64,000 nt of DNA from positions 1-64,000 of the forward strand of contig JAHEDX010000005.1 of NCBI GenBank assembly GCA_024641005.1, given 5' to 3'. The notes beneath the pieces were generated by a model. It saw only the letters and a list, made by a program, of their open reading frames with translations, was not told the origin of the DNA and searched no databases. This DNA comes from Acidimicrobiaceae bacterium. GTDB lineage: Bacteria > Actinomycetota > Acidimicrobiia > Acidimicrobiales > Ilumatobacteraceae. Below, piece after piece: positions 8,773-18,214 of the stretch. The translations under genes and the position numbers were made by a program. The number at the start of each line of letters is the position of its first letter. Within the stretch, counting starts at the first letter, position 1.

Positions 8773-10182
8773 ATGGGGAAGATCGTCATCGCAGGTGGGG
8801 GAATGTGTGGGATGGCGGCCGCCATGATGTTGGCCGACGACGGCCACGAAGTCACCGTGCTCGAACGCGATGCAGCACCGCCGCCACCCGACGTCGGCAG
8901 CGCCTTCGACGGCTGGGACCGGCGCAGCGTCGCTCAGTTCGGACTCGCCCACTTCCTCCAACCGCGAGGCACCAGCATCCTCAAGGAACAACTACCGACC
9001 GCGTATGAGCTGCTGTCAGACAACGGCGGGTACCACTGGAACCTGGTCAAGTTCCTGTTGGGCCTGCAGCCCGATGCCAGTATCGGGCCTGATGACGACC
9101 GCTTCGGCCTACTCACCGGGCGCCGCAGCACGCTCGAGTGGGCACTCGCCACTGCGGCGAACGGCCACGCGGGCGTCACCGTTCGACGCGGCGACGCGAT
9201 CGCCGGCGTGACCACTGGCACCGACGTGATTCCCGGTGTCCCCCACGTGACGGGCCTACGCCTGCAGACGGGCGAGGAGGTGCTCGGCGACATCGTGATC
9301 GATGCCACCGGGCGGCGCTCGCCCACGCCCGACTGGCTCGCCGCGATCGGCGCCGTGCCACCGATCGAAGTGGCCGAAGACAGCGGGTTCGCCTACTACG
9401 GCCGGTACTTCCGATCCGCCGACGGATCCGTACCACCGATGATGGGCCCAGCCCTGGCACCATACGGCACGTTCTCGCTGCTCACGCTGCCCGCCGACAA
9501 CGGCACCTGGTCGGTCACGCTGTACGGCCTGTCCGACGACAAGGATCTGCGCAAGTTCCGCGATCCCGAGGTGCACGAGCGGGTGGTACGCGCGTGCCCT
9601 CTCCAAGCGCACTGGCTCGACGGAGAGCCGATCAGCGAGATGAAATCGATGGCCGGGGTCGTCGACCGGCATCGTCGGTTCGTCGTCGACGGACTGCCCT
9701 GCGCCACCGGCCTGCTCTCGGTCGGCGACGCCAGTTCGAGCACCAACCCGTCACTCGGTCGCGGCATCACGCTCGGTTTCATCCACGTCGAACTGCTTCG
9801 CCGAGAGATCGCGAAGCACTTCGGCGACCCCGCCGCTCTCGCCCTCGCCTTCGACGAGGCCACCGAAAACGAGATGCGGCCATGGCACGACGCCACGACC
9901 ACCATCGATCGACGCCGCGTCGCCGAGATGCGCGCCGAACTGGCCGGTGCCCCGATCGAGTCCGATCCGGCAACCCAGATCGCGAACCTGTTGGCGGCCG
10001 CAGGAGCGCAGGACGCCGTCTGTGCACGCACCTTCGGCGAGCTGAGCGGCTGCATCACGCTTCCGGCCGACATCTTCGCCCGCCCCGGATTGCTCGACCA
10101 CATCATGTCGCTGGCCGGCAAGGTATCGGTCGAGCCACTACCTGGTCCCGATCGGTCCCAACTCATGGAGCTGGTGTCATGA
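8773..10182 (+). CDS. FAD-dependent oxidoreductase, group A monooxygenase-like
   Basis: A 469-residue flavoprotein. The N-terminal dinucleotide fold is clear: IAGGGMCGMAAAMML, then the acidic VLERD that binds FAD ribose. The second FAD motif appears as LLSVGDASSSTNPSLGRG near residue 320, matching the GD motif of para-hydroxybenzoate hydroxylase and geranylgeranyl reductase-type enzymes. The substrate is unknown. Start is ATG 8773 with TAGGTT at 8761-8766, 6 bases upstream and no Shine-Dalgarno. The next gene overlaps by ATGA, so the flavoenzyme and an alpha/beta hydrolase form a two-gene unit that probably acts on the same small molecule. Confidence 0.85.
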   Translation: MGKIVIAGGGMCGMAAAMMLADDGHEVTVLERDAAPPPPDVGSAFDGWDRRSVAQFGLAHFLQPRGTSILKEQLPTAYELLSDNGGYHWNLVKFLLGLQPDASIGPDDDRFGLLTGRRSTLEWALATAANGHAGVTVRRGDAIAGVTTGTDVIPGVPHVTGLRLQTGEEVLGDIVIDATGRRSPTPDWLAAIGAVPPIEVAEDSGFAYYGRYFRSADGSVPPMMGPALAPYGTFSLLTLPADNGTWSVTLYGLSDDKDLRKFRDPEVHERVVRACPLQAHWLDGEPISEMKSMAGVVDRHRRFVVDGLPCATGLLSVGDASSSTNPSLGRGITLGFIHVELLRREIAKHFGDPAALALAFDEATENEMRPWHDATTTIDRRRVAEMRAELAGAPIESDPATQIANLLAAAGAQDAVCARTFGELSGCITLPADIFARPGLLDHIMSLAGKVSVEPLPGPDRSQLMELVS

Positions 10183-10919
10183 CTGTCGTGTTCGTGCACG
10201 GCAACCCTGAGGTCGCCCAGATCTGGGACCCGTTGCGAGCCGAACTCGGACTCGAATCCGTTGCGCTGTCGCCCCCCGGTTTCGGTGCTCCGGTCCCGGC
10301 TGGGTTCGACGCCACGTCCGACTCGTATGCGGCCTGGCTGGTGGGCGAACTCGAGCGCTTCGACGAGCCGGTCGATCTGATCGGTCACGACTGGGGCGGT
10401 GGGCACGTGATGCGTGCGGCCACCAGACGACCAGACCTCGTGCGTCGGATGGTCACCGACATCGCCGGCTGCGGTGATATCGAGTACGTGTGGCACGACA
10501 TGGCCCAGATCTGGCAGCAACCCGGCGAAGGCGAAGCGTTCTTCGAAGCGATGGCGGCCGTGCCCTCCGACCAACGCGTCGCCGGATATGTAGCGGCCGG
10601 GATGTCGCCCGAAGGCGCGCTGGCCTGCGCAGAGGCGGCCGGACCCGACATGGCTACGTGTGTGCTGGCGCTGTACCGCTCGGCGATGCAGCCGAAAATG
10701 GCCGAGTGGGCCGACGAGTACGCCGCTCTCCCCGAACGGCCGGCCACCCTGGTCGTGATCGCCACCGACGACCACTACACCGGCGGCGAGGTCCTGGCCC
10801 GCCGCACCGCCGATCGGTGGGGCGCCGAAGTTGCGATGCTGGACGGCCTCGGCCACTGGTGGATGATGCAGGACCCGGCGCGTGGTGCTTCCATGCTGCG
10901 CCACTTCCTCGTCGACTGA
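10179..10919 (+). CDS. Alpha/beta hydrolase with aspartate nucleophile (epoxide hydrolase / dehalogenase type)
   Basis: A 246-residue alpha/beta-hydrolase. The oxyanion loop is FVHGNP at the N-terminus. The nucleophile elbow reads GHDWGG, giving aspartate rather than serine, which is typical of epoxide hydrolases and haloalkane dehalogenases. The catalytic histidine is in GLGHWWMMQDP, and an acidic residue lies in ATDDHYTG. ATG 10179 overlaps the preceding stop, which decides the start; in-frame sequence further upstream is antisense-like and arginine-rich. A monooxygenase producing an epoxide followed by this hydrolase would make chemical sense, but that is inference. Confidence 0.87.
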   Translation: MTVVFVHGNPEVAQIWDPLRAELGLESVALSPPGFGAPVPAGFDATSDSYAAWLVGELERFDEPVDLIGHDWGGGHVMRAATRRPDLVRRMVTDIAGCGDIEYVWHDMAQIWQQPGEGEAFFEAMAAVPSDQRVAGYVAAGMSPEGALACAEAAGPDMATCVLALYRSAMQPKMAEWADEYAALPERPATLVVIATDDHYTGGEVLARRTADRWGAEVAMLDGLGHWWMMQDPARGASMLRHFLVD

Positions 10920-10996
10920 TCAGTTCGACAGATCGACCGGTGAGCGAGTCGGTCGTCATCAGCCGAACGGCTTGCGCCCGACGCTACGAACCGTGC

Positions 10997-13429
10997 TCAG
11001 ATCTTCTTGAGCGGGGCCCAGGCGAGGGCGAGGTGCTTCTGGCCGTGACCGGCGAAGTTGATCACCGCTTCGGCCTTCTCGCCGACGCCTGAAATATCGA
11101 TGATCACACCCTCGCCGAACGCTGGATGCGCCACGTCGTCACCCACGCGTAGGCCGAGGTCTTGCGAGTTCGCAGGCTGGGGCTTGTTCGACGCCCGCAG
11201 CGCAGCCTCGACGACCCGGTCGCGATGCTCGTCGGCCGCACGGCTGTCGACACCTCGCCCGCCTGCTGCGCCACCGCCTCGGCGATACGGCGGCGGGTCG
11301 GCATAACTGCGTTCGTCGCGCTGACGGTAGCTCTGACGGCCGTACGAGGACCGACCGCTCGTATTGCCCTTCGACTCGATCAGTTCGGTGGGGATCTCGT
11401 CGAGGAACCGAGATGGCGGGTTGTACTGCGTGTTGCCGAACAACATGCGGCTCCAGGCATGCGAGATGAACAGCCGGCTCATCGCCCGGGTGATGCCGAC
11501 ATACGCCAGGCGGCGCTCTTCCTCCATCTCCTCGGGTTCGGTGAGGGCCCGGTTGTGCGGGAACACCCCTTCCTCGACCCCGGTGATGAACACCGCCGGG
11601 AACTCGAGCCCTTTCGCCGAATGCAAGGTCATCAAGACGACCTGGTCGTCGTTGTCGAGGTCGTCGGTGTCGGCGACGAGCGCGACCTGCTCGAGGAACT
11701 CTTCGAGCACCGTGAACTCGCGCGCCGAGCCGACGAGCTCGCCGAGGTTCTCGACACGGCCGTGGGACTCGACGGTGTCCTCGGCCTCGAGCTCGCCGAG
11801 GTATCCCGAATCGTCGATGGCAGCCTGCAGCAGGTCGCCGGGCCCGACCCCGTCCTGACCGACCATCGCGCTGACCCGATCGAGGAAGTCGACGAACGAC
11901 GAGATGCCACGGCGAGCCGAGCCGCTGACGCCGGCATCCTCGGCGTGTCGCATCGCGTCGACGAACGGGACGCCCATCTCGCGGGCGTAGTCGTCGAGCC
12001 TGGCAACGCTGGTGCCGCCGATGCCCCGCTTGGGCACGTTGAGGACGCGCTTGACGCTGACCTCGTCGAGCGGATTGAGCACCGCACGCAGGTAGGCCAT
12101 GGCGTCCTTGATCTCGCGGCGATCGTAGAAGCGGGTGCCACCGACGACCTTGTACGGAACGCCGAGCCGCATGAACGCTTCTTCGATCACTCGGGCCTGC
12201 GCGTTCGTTCGGTACAGCACCGCCATCTCGCGCCAGTTCATCGCGTCGTCGCGATGCAGTTGTTGAGCGGTGCCGGCGACCCACATCGCCTCGTCGCCCT
12301 CGTCCTCTGCGTGATAGCGGGTGATGCGCTCACCCCCGCCCGAATCGGTCCACAGGTTCTTCGGCTTGCGCTCGAGATTGTGGTCGATGACCGCGTTGGC
12401 GGCGTCGAGGATCGTCTGCGTCGACCGGTAGTTCTGGTCGAGCACGATGGTGGTGACGTCGTCGAACGCGTCCTCGAACTGCAAGATGTTGCGAAAGTCG
12501 GCCCCGCGGAATTTGTAGACCGACTGGTCGGTGTCGCCGACGACGCAGACGTTGTGGTGGTCGCCGGCGAGCATCAGCACGATCTCGTTCTGGGCCTGAT
12601 TCGTGTCTTGGTACTCGTCGACCAGGATGTGCAGGAAGCGACGGCGGTAATGATCGAGGACGTCGGGGTGTTCGCGGAACAGGCGCACCACATTGAGCAA
12701 CAGGTCATCGAAGTCCATCGCCCCGGCGCGCTCGAGCCGGGCCTGATATTCGGCGTACACATCGGCGTGCTTGCGATCGAAGATGTTCTCGGCCTTGGCA
12801 GCTGCGCCGGCCGGGTCGACCAGCTCGTTCTTCCAGAGCGAGATCAGGCTGTGCACGCCACGCGGTGTGAACCGCTTGGCGTCGAGACCGAGATCGCGGA
12901 TGACATAGCCGGTCAGGCGCACGGCATCGGCCTGGTCGTAGATCGAGAACGTGCGCGGGTACCCGAGCGCCTCGCCGTCGCGTCTCAGGATCCGCACACA
13001 CGCCGAGTGGAACGTGGAGACCCACATCGCCTTGACGACCGGGCCGATCAAGGCGCCCACACGCTCGCGCATCTCGGCGGCCGCCTTGTTGGTGAACGTG
13101 ATCGCCAGGATCTCCGACGGGCGCGCCCCCTGGTCGATCAGGTGGGCGATCCGATGGGTGAGCACCCTGGTCTTGCCAGAGCCGGCGCCCGCCACCACGA
13201 GCAACGGCCCGTCACGATGGACCACGGCATCGAGCTGATCGGGATTGAGACCCTGCGTGAACGGGCTCGTTTCGTCGCTGCGCAGGAAGTCGGACCGGCT
13301 CGCTTGGTCGATGCGCCCAGCCGTATCGGCAGGATGCGGAATCGCTTCGTGTGCGGACGGGTCGTTCGCGACGGGTTCGTCGGCGAACGGGTTGTCCGTG
13401 AACAACTCGGGCTGTGAGGGATCCGGCAT
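10997..13429 (-). CDS. pcrA: ATP-dependent DNA helicase PcrA/UvrD
   Basis: An 810-residue superfamily 1A helicase that unwinds 3' to 5' in nucleotide-excision and replication-linked repair. Visible motifs in order: Walker A AGAGSGKT at residues 80-87, VDEYQDTN (motif II), LDQNYRST (motif IV), TLHSAKGLEFPAVF and YVGITRAMSRLF (motifs V and VI). The C-terminal Tudor-like segment (HPAFGEGVIIDI to the end) is the part that contacts RNA polymerase in PcrA. The N-terminal 60 residues are low in complexity. TAGGAT lies 9 bases before ATG 13429. A family A palindrome lies 35 bases upstream of the start. Confidence 0.96.
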   Translation of the reverse strand: MPDPSQPELFTDNPFADEPVANDPSAHEAIPHPADTAGRIDQASRSDFLRSDETSPFTQGLNPDQLDAVVHRDGPLLVVAGAGSGKTRVLTHRIAHLIDQGARPSEILAITFTNKAAAEMRERVGALIGPVVKAMWVSTFHSACVRILRRDGEALGYPRTFSIYDQADAVRLTGYVIRDLGLDAKRFTPRGVHSLISLWKNELVDPAGAAAKAENIFDRKHADVYAEYQARLERAGAMDFDDLLLNVVRLFREHPDVLDHYRRRFLHILVDEYQDTNQAQNEIVLMLAGDHHNVCVVGDTDQSVYKFRGADFRNILQFEDAFDDVTTIVLDQNYRSTQTILDAANAVIDHNLERKPKNLWTDSGGGERITRYHAEDEGDEAMWVAGTAQQLHRDDAMNWREMAVLYRTNAQARVIEEAFMRLGVPYKVVGGTRFYDRREIKDAMAYLRAVLNPLDEVSVKRVLNVPKRGIGGTSVARLDDYAREMGVPFVDAMRHAEDAGVSGSARRGISSFVDFLDRVSAMVGQDGVGPGDLLQAAIDDSGYLGELEAEDTVESHGRVENLGELVGSAREFTVLEEFLEQVALVADTDDLDNDDQVVLMTLHSAKGLEFPAVFITGVEEGVFPHNRALTEPEEMEEERRLAYVGITRAMSRLFISHAWSRMLFGNTQYNPPSRFLDEIPTELIESKGNTSGRSSYGRQSYRQRDERSYADPPPYRRGGGAAGGRGVDSRAADEHRDRVVEAALRASNKPQPANSQDLGLRVGDDVAHPAFGEGVIIDISGVGEKAEAVINFAGHGQKHLALAWAPLKKI

Positions 13430-13463
13430 CGTCGCCCCATCCTACGGACGGGGTGTGTCGCCC

Positions 13464-13498
13464 CGTAACGGATTGGTGTCAGGCACCGATCCGTTGTG
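13464..13498. repeat. Palindromic repeat family A, copy 1
   Basis: A 35-base near-perfect palindrome between the pcrA start and the end of the LLM gene. The left arm begins CGTAACGGATTGGTG and the right arm is CACCGATCCGTTGTG, around a 5-base centre TCAGG. Two further copies with the same CGTAACGGA arms and GGTGCC/GGCACC core occur at 43104-43137 and 45733-45767. This copy has decayed at its right end (TTGTG instead of TTACG). Confidence 0.8.
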
Positions 13499-13508
13499 CG
13501 TCGGGGGC

Positions 13509-14465
13509 TCACCTCCGGGTCAGCGCTGCAACCTGCGGTAGCTGCACCCAGGCATCCTCGAGTTCGTCGCCCGGAAAGATGTTGATGCTGTGCACACCCG
13601 CCGCCTCGAGTGCCGCGACGTGAGCGAGAGCGTCGTCGATCGTGCCGACCGCTCCGAGCTCGATCCAGTAGTCGGGCGGCATGTCCACCAGCGCATCGGC
13701 TCCCCCGTCGGCGATCCGGGATGCCATCTCGTCGAAGAACGGCAGCACCGTGACCGCCGGCCGCCGCTCGGCGATCCAGCCGGCGACGAGCGGCGCGGCC
13801 GACCGATAGGCCTCGCGTCGGACCTCGTGGATCGACAGCATCGTAAACGTGACGACATGGAACGGGTCCGGTCGCCCGGCGTGATCGAGCGCCCAGCTGA
13901 CATAGGTCGGACCGGCACCTTCGACCAGGATGATGCCGTCGGCGACACGTCCGGCGAGCTCGAGCGATCTGCGCTGTTGGACACCGGCGAGCACCGGCGG
14001 CACGGCGGCCGGCGGCTGGTCGAGCCGAACGTGGTCGAGCGTGACCTCACGCCCCGAGAACGTCACCTCGCCCCCGGTCAACAACCGCTTGACGACCGAG
14101 ATCGTCTCGTCGAGCGTCGTCAGCGGAGACGGACTTCGGACACCCATCTGACCCATCCACGACTGCACCCCGTGGCCGATCCCTGGGACGAACCGGCCGG
14201 GAGCGATGTTGCACAACGTGGCGATCTCCATCGCCGTGATCGCCGGATTGCGGGCGACCGCCGGCAGGATGCCGATCCCGACCTGCAGCGAGTCGGTGAC
14301 GGCGAGCGCCGTGGCGGCAAGGCTCACCCCTGCTGTGTAGAAGCAATCCTCGATCACCCACAGCTGCTCGATGCCCGCCGCTTCGACCCGCCGCGAGTAC
14401 TCGGGCATCGCCCCGGCCGCGAACGCCCGGTCGAAACACATCCCGATCTGCGCACGATCCGTCAT
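13509..14465 (-). CDS. LLM-class (luciferase-like) oxidoreductase, probably F420-dependent
   Basis: A 318-residue TIM-barrel flavin-dependent oxidoreductase of the bacterial luciferase superfamily. The barrel is recognisable from GIGILPAVARNPAITAME near residue 75, IAPGRFVPGIGHGVQSW near residue 100 and VLAGVQQRRSLELAGRVADG near residue 170. The cofactor is inferred as F420 from the family in actinobacteria and from cofC elsewhere in the window; FMN cannot be excluded. TACGTT at 14473-14478 lies 7 bases before ATG 14465, supporting this start over longer forms. The substrate is unknown. Confidence 0.85.
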   Translation of the reverse strand: MTDRAQIGMCFDRAFAAGAMPEYSRRVEAAGIEQLWVIEDCFYTAGVSLAATALAVTDSLQVGIGILPAVARNPAITAMEIATLCNIAPGRFVPGIGHGVQSWMGQMGVRSPSPLTTLDETISVVKRLLTGGEVTFSGREVTLDHVRLDQPPAAVPPVLAGVQQRRSLELAGRVADGIILVEGAGPTYVSWALDHAGRPDPFHVVTFTMLSIHEVRREAYRSAAPLVAGWIAERRPAVTVLPFFDEMASRIADGGADALVDMPPDYWIELGAVGTIDDALAHVAALEAAGVHSINIFPGDELEDAWVQLPQVAALTRR

Positions 14466-14550
14466 GCTGCCGAACGTACACCCACCCCTCCTCACCCCTC
14501 CAGCGCCTGCCGGCCCCTGCCCGATCGAGCCGTCACAGTAGGGTCGCAGC

Positions 14551-15891
14551 ATGACCGATGCGGCCCTGACAGGACAGACGACCGAACTGCTGCAGGCGAT
14601 GATCAGGAATGCATGTGTCAACGACGGCACGCCTGAATCCGGCGACGAGACCCGCAACTCCGACCTGTTGAAGACCTTTCTCGAAGGGGCCGGGCTCGAC
14701 ACCCAGCAATACGAGTCCCGGCCAGGCCGCGGGTCGATCGTCGCCCGTATCGAGGGGTCCGACCCGGATGCCCCGTCACTGTGCCTGATGGGCCATACCG
14801 ATGTGGTTCCGGTGAGCCCCGGGGGGTGGAGCAACGACCCGTTCGGGGGCGAACTGATCGACGGCGAGGTGTGGGGCCGAGGAGCGATCGACATGCTCAA
14901 CCTCACCTCGTCGATGGCGGTTGCGTTCCGTCATCTGGCGCGCACCGGGTTCCGGCCGAAGGGCGACCTCATCTACTTCGGTGTCGCAGACGAGGAGGCC
15001 GGCGGTGTGTGGGGCGCCGAATGGATGTTCGAGCATCACCCCGAGGTGATCGACGCCGACTACTGCCTCACCGAACTCGGCGGATGGTCGAGCGTCGACG
15101 ACCACGGCACCCGCCACGTCACGATCAACATCGGCGAAAAGGGTCTCGCCTGGCGGAAGCTGCGGGTCCGAGGCACGCCAGGGCACGGGTCGATGCCGTT
15201 CGGCGCCGACAACGCGCTCGTGAAGGCCGCCGAGGTCGTGCGACGGCTGTCCGAGCATCGCCCGTCGCCATACATCGGCGAGGTGTGGACGGCGCAGGTC
15301 GGCTCGATGGGTCTGCCCCACGAACTGCACGCCGCGTTACTCGACCCCAGCCGCGTGTACGAGACGATCGCGACTCTCCCCGTGCCGATCGCCCGGGCAT
15401 GCCACGCACTGACCCACACGACGATCTCACCCAACGTGAGCCACGGCGGGCAGAAGACCAACGTGATCCCTGACACGGTCGACATCGAAGTCGACATCAG
15501 AACCGTCCCCGGCACCACGACCGACGACGTCGAAGCGATGCTCACCGAGGCGTTGGGCGACCTGTCCGGTCAGATCGAGGTGTCGACACTCCAGAGCTCT
15601 GACCCGACCCAATCCAGGACCGACAACCCGTTGTGGGATGTGCTGGCCCGCAACATCCAGATCGTCTACCCGGGCGCACAGATCGTGCCCGGCCTGGTGG
15701 TGGGCGGCACCGACGCCCGCTTCTATCGCGATCGCGGACGCGTGGCATACGGCGCCGGGCTGTTCTCGCCCGACATGACCTCGGCAACCTTCGGCAGCCG
15801 CTTCCACGGCCACGACGAGCGGATCGACGTCGAGAGCCTCGCTCTGGCGACCCAGTTCTGGATCGACATCTCTCGCGATCTGCTCACCTGA
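14551..15891 (+). CDS. M20-family metallopeptidase / deacylase
   Basis: A 446-residue zinc hydrolase of the M20 (ArgE/DapE/CPG2) family. The metal-binding motifs are MGHTDVVPVS (near residue 88), WGRGAIDM (near 110) and ADEEAGG, containing the catalytic glutamate pair (near 150). The dimerisation domain carries TPGHGSMPF, and the last histidine ligand is probably in GSRFHGHDER near the C-terminus. Whether it cleaves peptides, acyl-amino acids or another amide is not readable. TAGGGT at 14539-14544 lies 6 bases before ATG 14551. Its stop overlaps the convergent prsW-like gene by 8 bases. Confidence 0.87.
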   Translation: MTDAALTGQTTELLQAMIRNACVNDGTPESGDETRNSDLLKTFLEGAGLDTQQYESRPGRGSIVARIEGSDPDAPSLCLMGHTDVVPVSPGGWSNDPFGGELIDGEVWGRGAIDMLNLTSSMAVAFRHLARTGFRPKGDLIYFGVADEEAGGVWGAEWMFEHHPEVIDADYCLTELGGWSSVDDHGTRHVTINIGEKGLAWRKLRVRGTPGHGSMPFGADNALVKAAEVVRRLSEHRPSPYIGEVWTAQVGSMGLPHELHAALLDPSRVYETIATLPVPIARACHALTHTTISPNVSHGGQKTNVIPDTVDIEVDIRTVPGTTTDDVEAMLTEALGDLSGQIEVSTLQSSDPTQSRTDNPLWDVLARNIQIVYPGAQIVPGLVVGGTDARFYRDRGRVAYGAGLFSPDMTSATFGSRFHGHDERIDVESLALATQFWIDISRDLLT

Positions 15892-17089
15892 CCGAGCGGA
15901 AGGCGGCCATCGCGTCCGCAAGCTGAGCGGCGAGCACCCGCTCGATGACCGGATCGACGTCGCCCGGTCGTTCATAGAGTTGTGACAATCTCGCCAGCGC
16001 TGCGTGCAGCTGGTCGAACGACTCGCGGCGGCGCCGCTCGAGCCGGCGCCGTTGCCCGAGCATCTGTCGCCAACCGACGAACATCGCTGCCTCGTCGGGT
16101 GCGACGTGATAGCGCAACACGAGTGAGGGCACGCTGGCGACGAACCGTTGTTGCTCACGTCGACGCATCACGATCAGGGTCACCGCCACGGCGACGAACA
16201 GCACCCCGAACAACGCCATCGCCGTGAGGATCACCCTGGCGCCGATGTCCTCGTCGACCTCGTAGGTGACGTCCGCCAACACGAGCGAGCCGTTCCACGC
16301 GGCATGGCAGACGACGGCGAGGCCGTAGCCCCACAGCACCCGCGGCCAGATCCGACGGCCAAGATGAACCGCTCGACCGATCGCGAGGCCGGTCCAGAAC
16401 GTGAACAGCGGGTGGGCGAAGGGCGTCATCAGCGCCCGCAGGACGAAGACCGGCAACAGGTCGCCGTTCACGTCCGCCAACGCGAAGTAGGTGATGTCCT
16501 CGACGACGACGAATCCGAGTGCGACCCAGCCGGCGTAGACGATGCCGTCGGTGACACCGTCGACGTCTCGACGTCGCACCGCCCACACGATGCCCATCGC
16601 CTTGGCAGCCTCCTCGACCAATGGAGCTGCGATCAGGATGGCCGCTGTCTCTCCGAACGCCACGGCGACCACGGCGTTGAGCACCGATGCGACGACCACG
16701 GCGACGGATGCACCCCACAACACAGCGTGCAGTCGGGACGAACGTGGTTCGGGCTCGACCCGATCGAGCCATGACAACACGGGCAGGACGATCACGAGCG
16801 GCACGAACCCGGCGACGACGGCCCACGGAGACCGGGCCCCGATCACGATCAACGCGATCGACGTGAGCACACCGCACACGAGCACCGGTGGGCTCAACCA
16901 TTTCGGGAGCCGGGGCCGCCGAGTCGCCACGCCCACAGCGCCGGCCGATGCGTACACGGTCCACGACGACCCGTCCCACCATCGCCACGCGTGAGGATCG
17001 AACGGGTCCGGATACCAGCCGGCCGGCGCCAAGGCGGTGGCGACACTCGGCGGGGCGAGTGAGTGCGGGGCCCTCCCCGAGTCGTTCAC
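15884..17089 (-). CDS. DUF2510-PrsW fusion, intramembrane metalloprotease
   Basis: A 401-residue membrane protein. The N-terminus holds a DUF2510 unit (AGWYPDPFDPHAWRWWDG). About eight membrane segments of the PrsW family follow. Proposed catalytic residues are present: EEAAKAMG, a glutamate in VVVEDITYF, the histidine of AHPLFTFWTG, and CHAAWNG. PrsW proteases cleave membrane proteins such as anti-sigma factors. The arginine-rich cytoplasmic tail (residues 310-360) is unusual but not diagnostic. The start is GTG 17089 with a GGGAGG Shine-Dalgarno just upstream; longer in-frame forms run through the neighbouring ferredoxin gene. The target is unknown; no sigma/anti-sigma pair is in the window. 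Confidence 0.85.
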   Translation of the reverse strand: MNDSGRAPHSLAPPSVATALAPAGWYPDPFDPHAWRWWDGSSWTVYASAGAVGVATRRPRLPKWLSPPVLVCGVLTSIALIVIGARSPWAVVAGFVPLVIVLPVLSWLDRVEPEPRSSRLHAVLWGASVAVVVASVLNAVVAVAFGETAAILIAAPLVEEAAKAMGIVWAVRRRDVDGVTDGIVYAGWVALGFVVVEDITYFALADVNGDLLPVFVLRALMTPFAHPLFTFWTGLAIGRAVHLGRRIWPRVLWGYGLAVVCHAAWNGSLVLADVTYEVDEDIGARVILTAMALFGVLFVAVAVTLIVMRRREQQRFVASVPSLVLRYHVAPDEAAMFVGWRQMLGQRRRLERRRRESFDQLHAALARLSQLYERPGDVDPVIERVLAAQLADAMAAFRSVR

Positions 17090-17108
17090 ACGGCCTCCCG
17101 CTCCACGA

Positions 17109-17783
17109 TCATGTCCCCACGAACGCTCGCATGTGGAACAACATCTGGTCGGCGTCATAGCGACGGCCAGCGCCGACGGGGCAGGCCCGTCGCGCTGCAC
17201 AGCCTTCGTGCAGGCAATCGGGATCTCCGCCCGAACCGACATGCGACGCACACGCCACCGTGTCGTACCCCGCAGCGGTGAACGCATTGACCGGGCAGGC
17301 CATGAGACACGGGCGCCCGTCACACGAGTCGCACGGCGAAACGGCATTGCCCACAGACGGCAGACCTCGGACCGGCTCGGCGAACAGGAACGCTCCGCGG
17401 TATGCGTGCCACAGCCCGTACTCGCTGTGTATCAGCATGCCGATCGGCGACGGCCACACGTCATCGGCTCGTTGTGCCCACCGTTGAAACGGTCGGAACG
17501 GCTGGTCGCTGGGGTGGACGAACGCCGCTGAGAACGTCGCCGCGATCGGTGCCAGCGTCTCACGCGTCCATCGGTCGAGAGGGTGCGGACCAGGTTGTTG
17601 CTCGTCACGGAACCGTTTCCACATCGCACCGCCGATATTGCCCACGATGACCACCGAACGAACACTCCGGCCATCGGGCATCTCGAGCGCGTCATCCGCT
17701 GTGGTGACGAAACCGCCCCTGGCCACCATTCCGGTAGGGGCGATCGCCGCAGAGATGTCGCGATACTCGACAGGTTCGCCCAT
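17109..17783 (-). CDS. Ferredoxin-like 4Fe-4S protein (QueG C-terminal type)
   Basis: A 224-residue protein with a C-terminal cysteine cluster, SPCDSCDGRPCLMACPVNAF, and a second cluster DCLHEGCAARRACPVG. Together these look like the two 4Fe-4S sites of epoxyqueuosine reductase-like proteins. The N-terminal 130 residues have no cobalamin-site features that I recognise, so it is not called QueG. It contains WHAYRGAFLF just before the clusters. TAACCT (17790-17795) lies 6 bases before ATG 17783. The DUF2510-PrsW gene follows after 19 bases and is probably co-transcribed. Redox role inferred only. Confidence 0.75.
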   Translation of the reverse strand: MGEPVEYRDISAAIAPTGMVARGGFVTTADDALEMPDGRSVRSVVIVGNIGGAMWKRFRDEQQPGPHPLDRWTRETLAPIAATFSAAFVHPSDQPFRPFQRWAQRADDVWPSPIGMLIHSEYGLWHAYRGAFLFAEPVRGLPSVGNAVSPCDSCDGRPCLMACPVNAFTAAGYDTVACASHVGSGGDPDCLHEGCAARRACPVGAGRRYDADQMLFHMRAFVGT

Positions 17784-17834
17784 GACGGCAGGTTACGCCG
17801 CCGGCTTCGTGCGATCCCTGGCAAACTGTTGGAC

Positions 17835-18122
17835 ATGCCGGATCTCGAAACGCTGCCTGCCGAGACGATCCCAGATGTCGACACCATCCCTGAGACCGAC
17901 GAGCCGATCGTCGCACACATCGTCAAGGTCGGTCCTGGCGAGTCGGCGGCGGCCAAGGTACTCGAGGCGCGCGTCATGGGCACCCCGATCGAGGCCCTGT
18001 GCGGTTACGTCTGGGTGCCGGCACGCGATCCCAAGCCACTCCCGGTCTGCCAGGCATGCAAGGAGACCTACGACATGTTCCGGATCTTCAACGACGGCCT
18101 GCGCGAATCGCCCTCGGATTGA
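17835..18122 (+). CDS. DUF3039 family protein
   Basis: A 95-residue actinobacterial protein of unknown function. The conserved core is EALCGYVWVPARDPKPLPVCQACKE, given here as two parts: ALCGYVWVPARDPKP and VCQACKETYDMF. Its cysteines (CG, then CxxC) and an upstream histidine (VAHIV) could bind zinc. The N-terminal 30 residues are acidic and low in complexity. ATG 17835 is preceded by a weak CAAACT -10 candidate at 17822-17827. It is divergent from the ferredoxin-like gene with 51 bases between starts. Confidence 0.85.
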   Translation: MPDLETLPAETIPDVDTIPETDEPIVAHIVKVGPGESAAAKVLEARVMGTPIEALCGYVWVPARDPKPLPVCQACKETYDMFRIFNDGLRESPSD

Positions 18123-18214
18123 CGAAGTGCAGCGATGTTGCACCAATCGGGTCTGCGACCGGATGCCTGGTCGAGCTGCGTACCCACCCTCCCTCCACGA
18201 AGTGAACATGTGAC

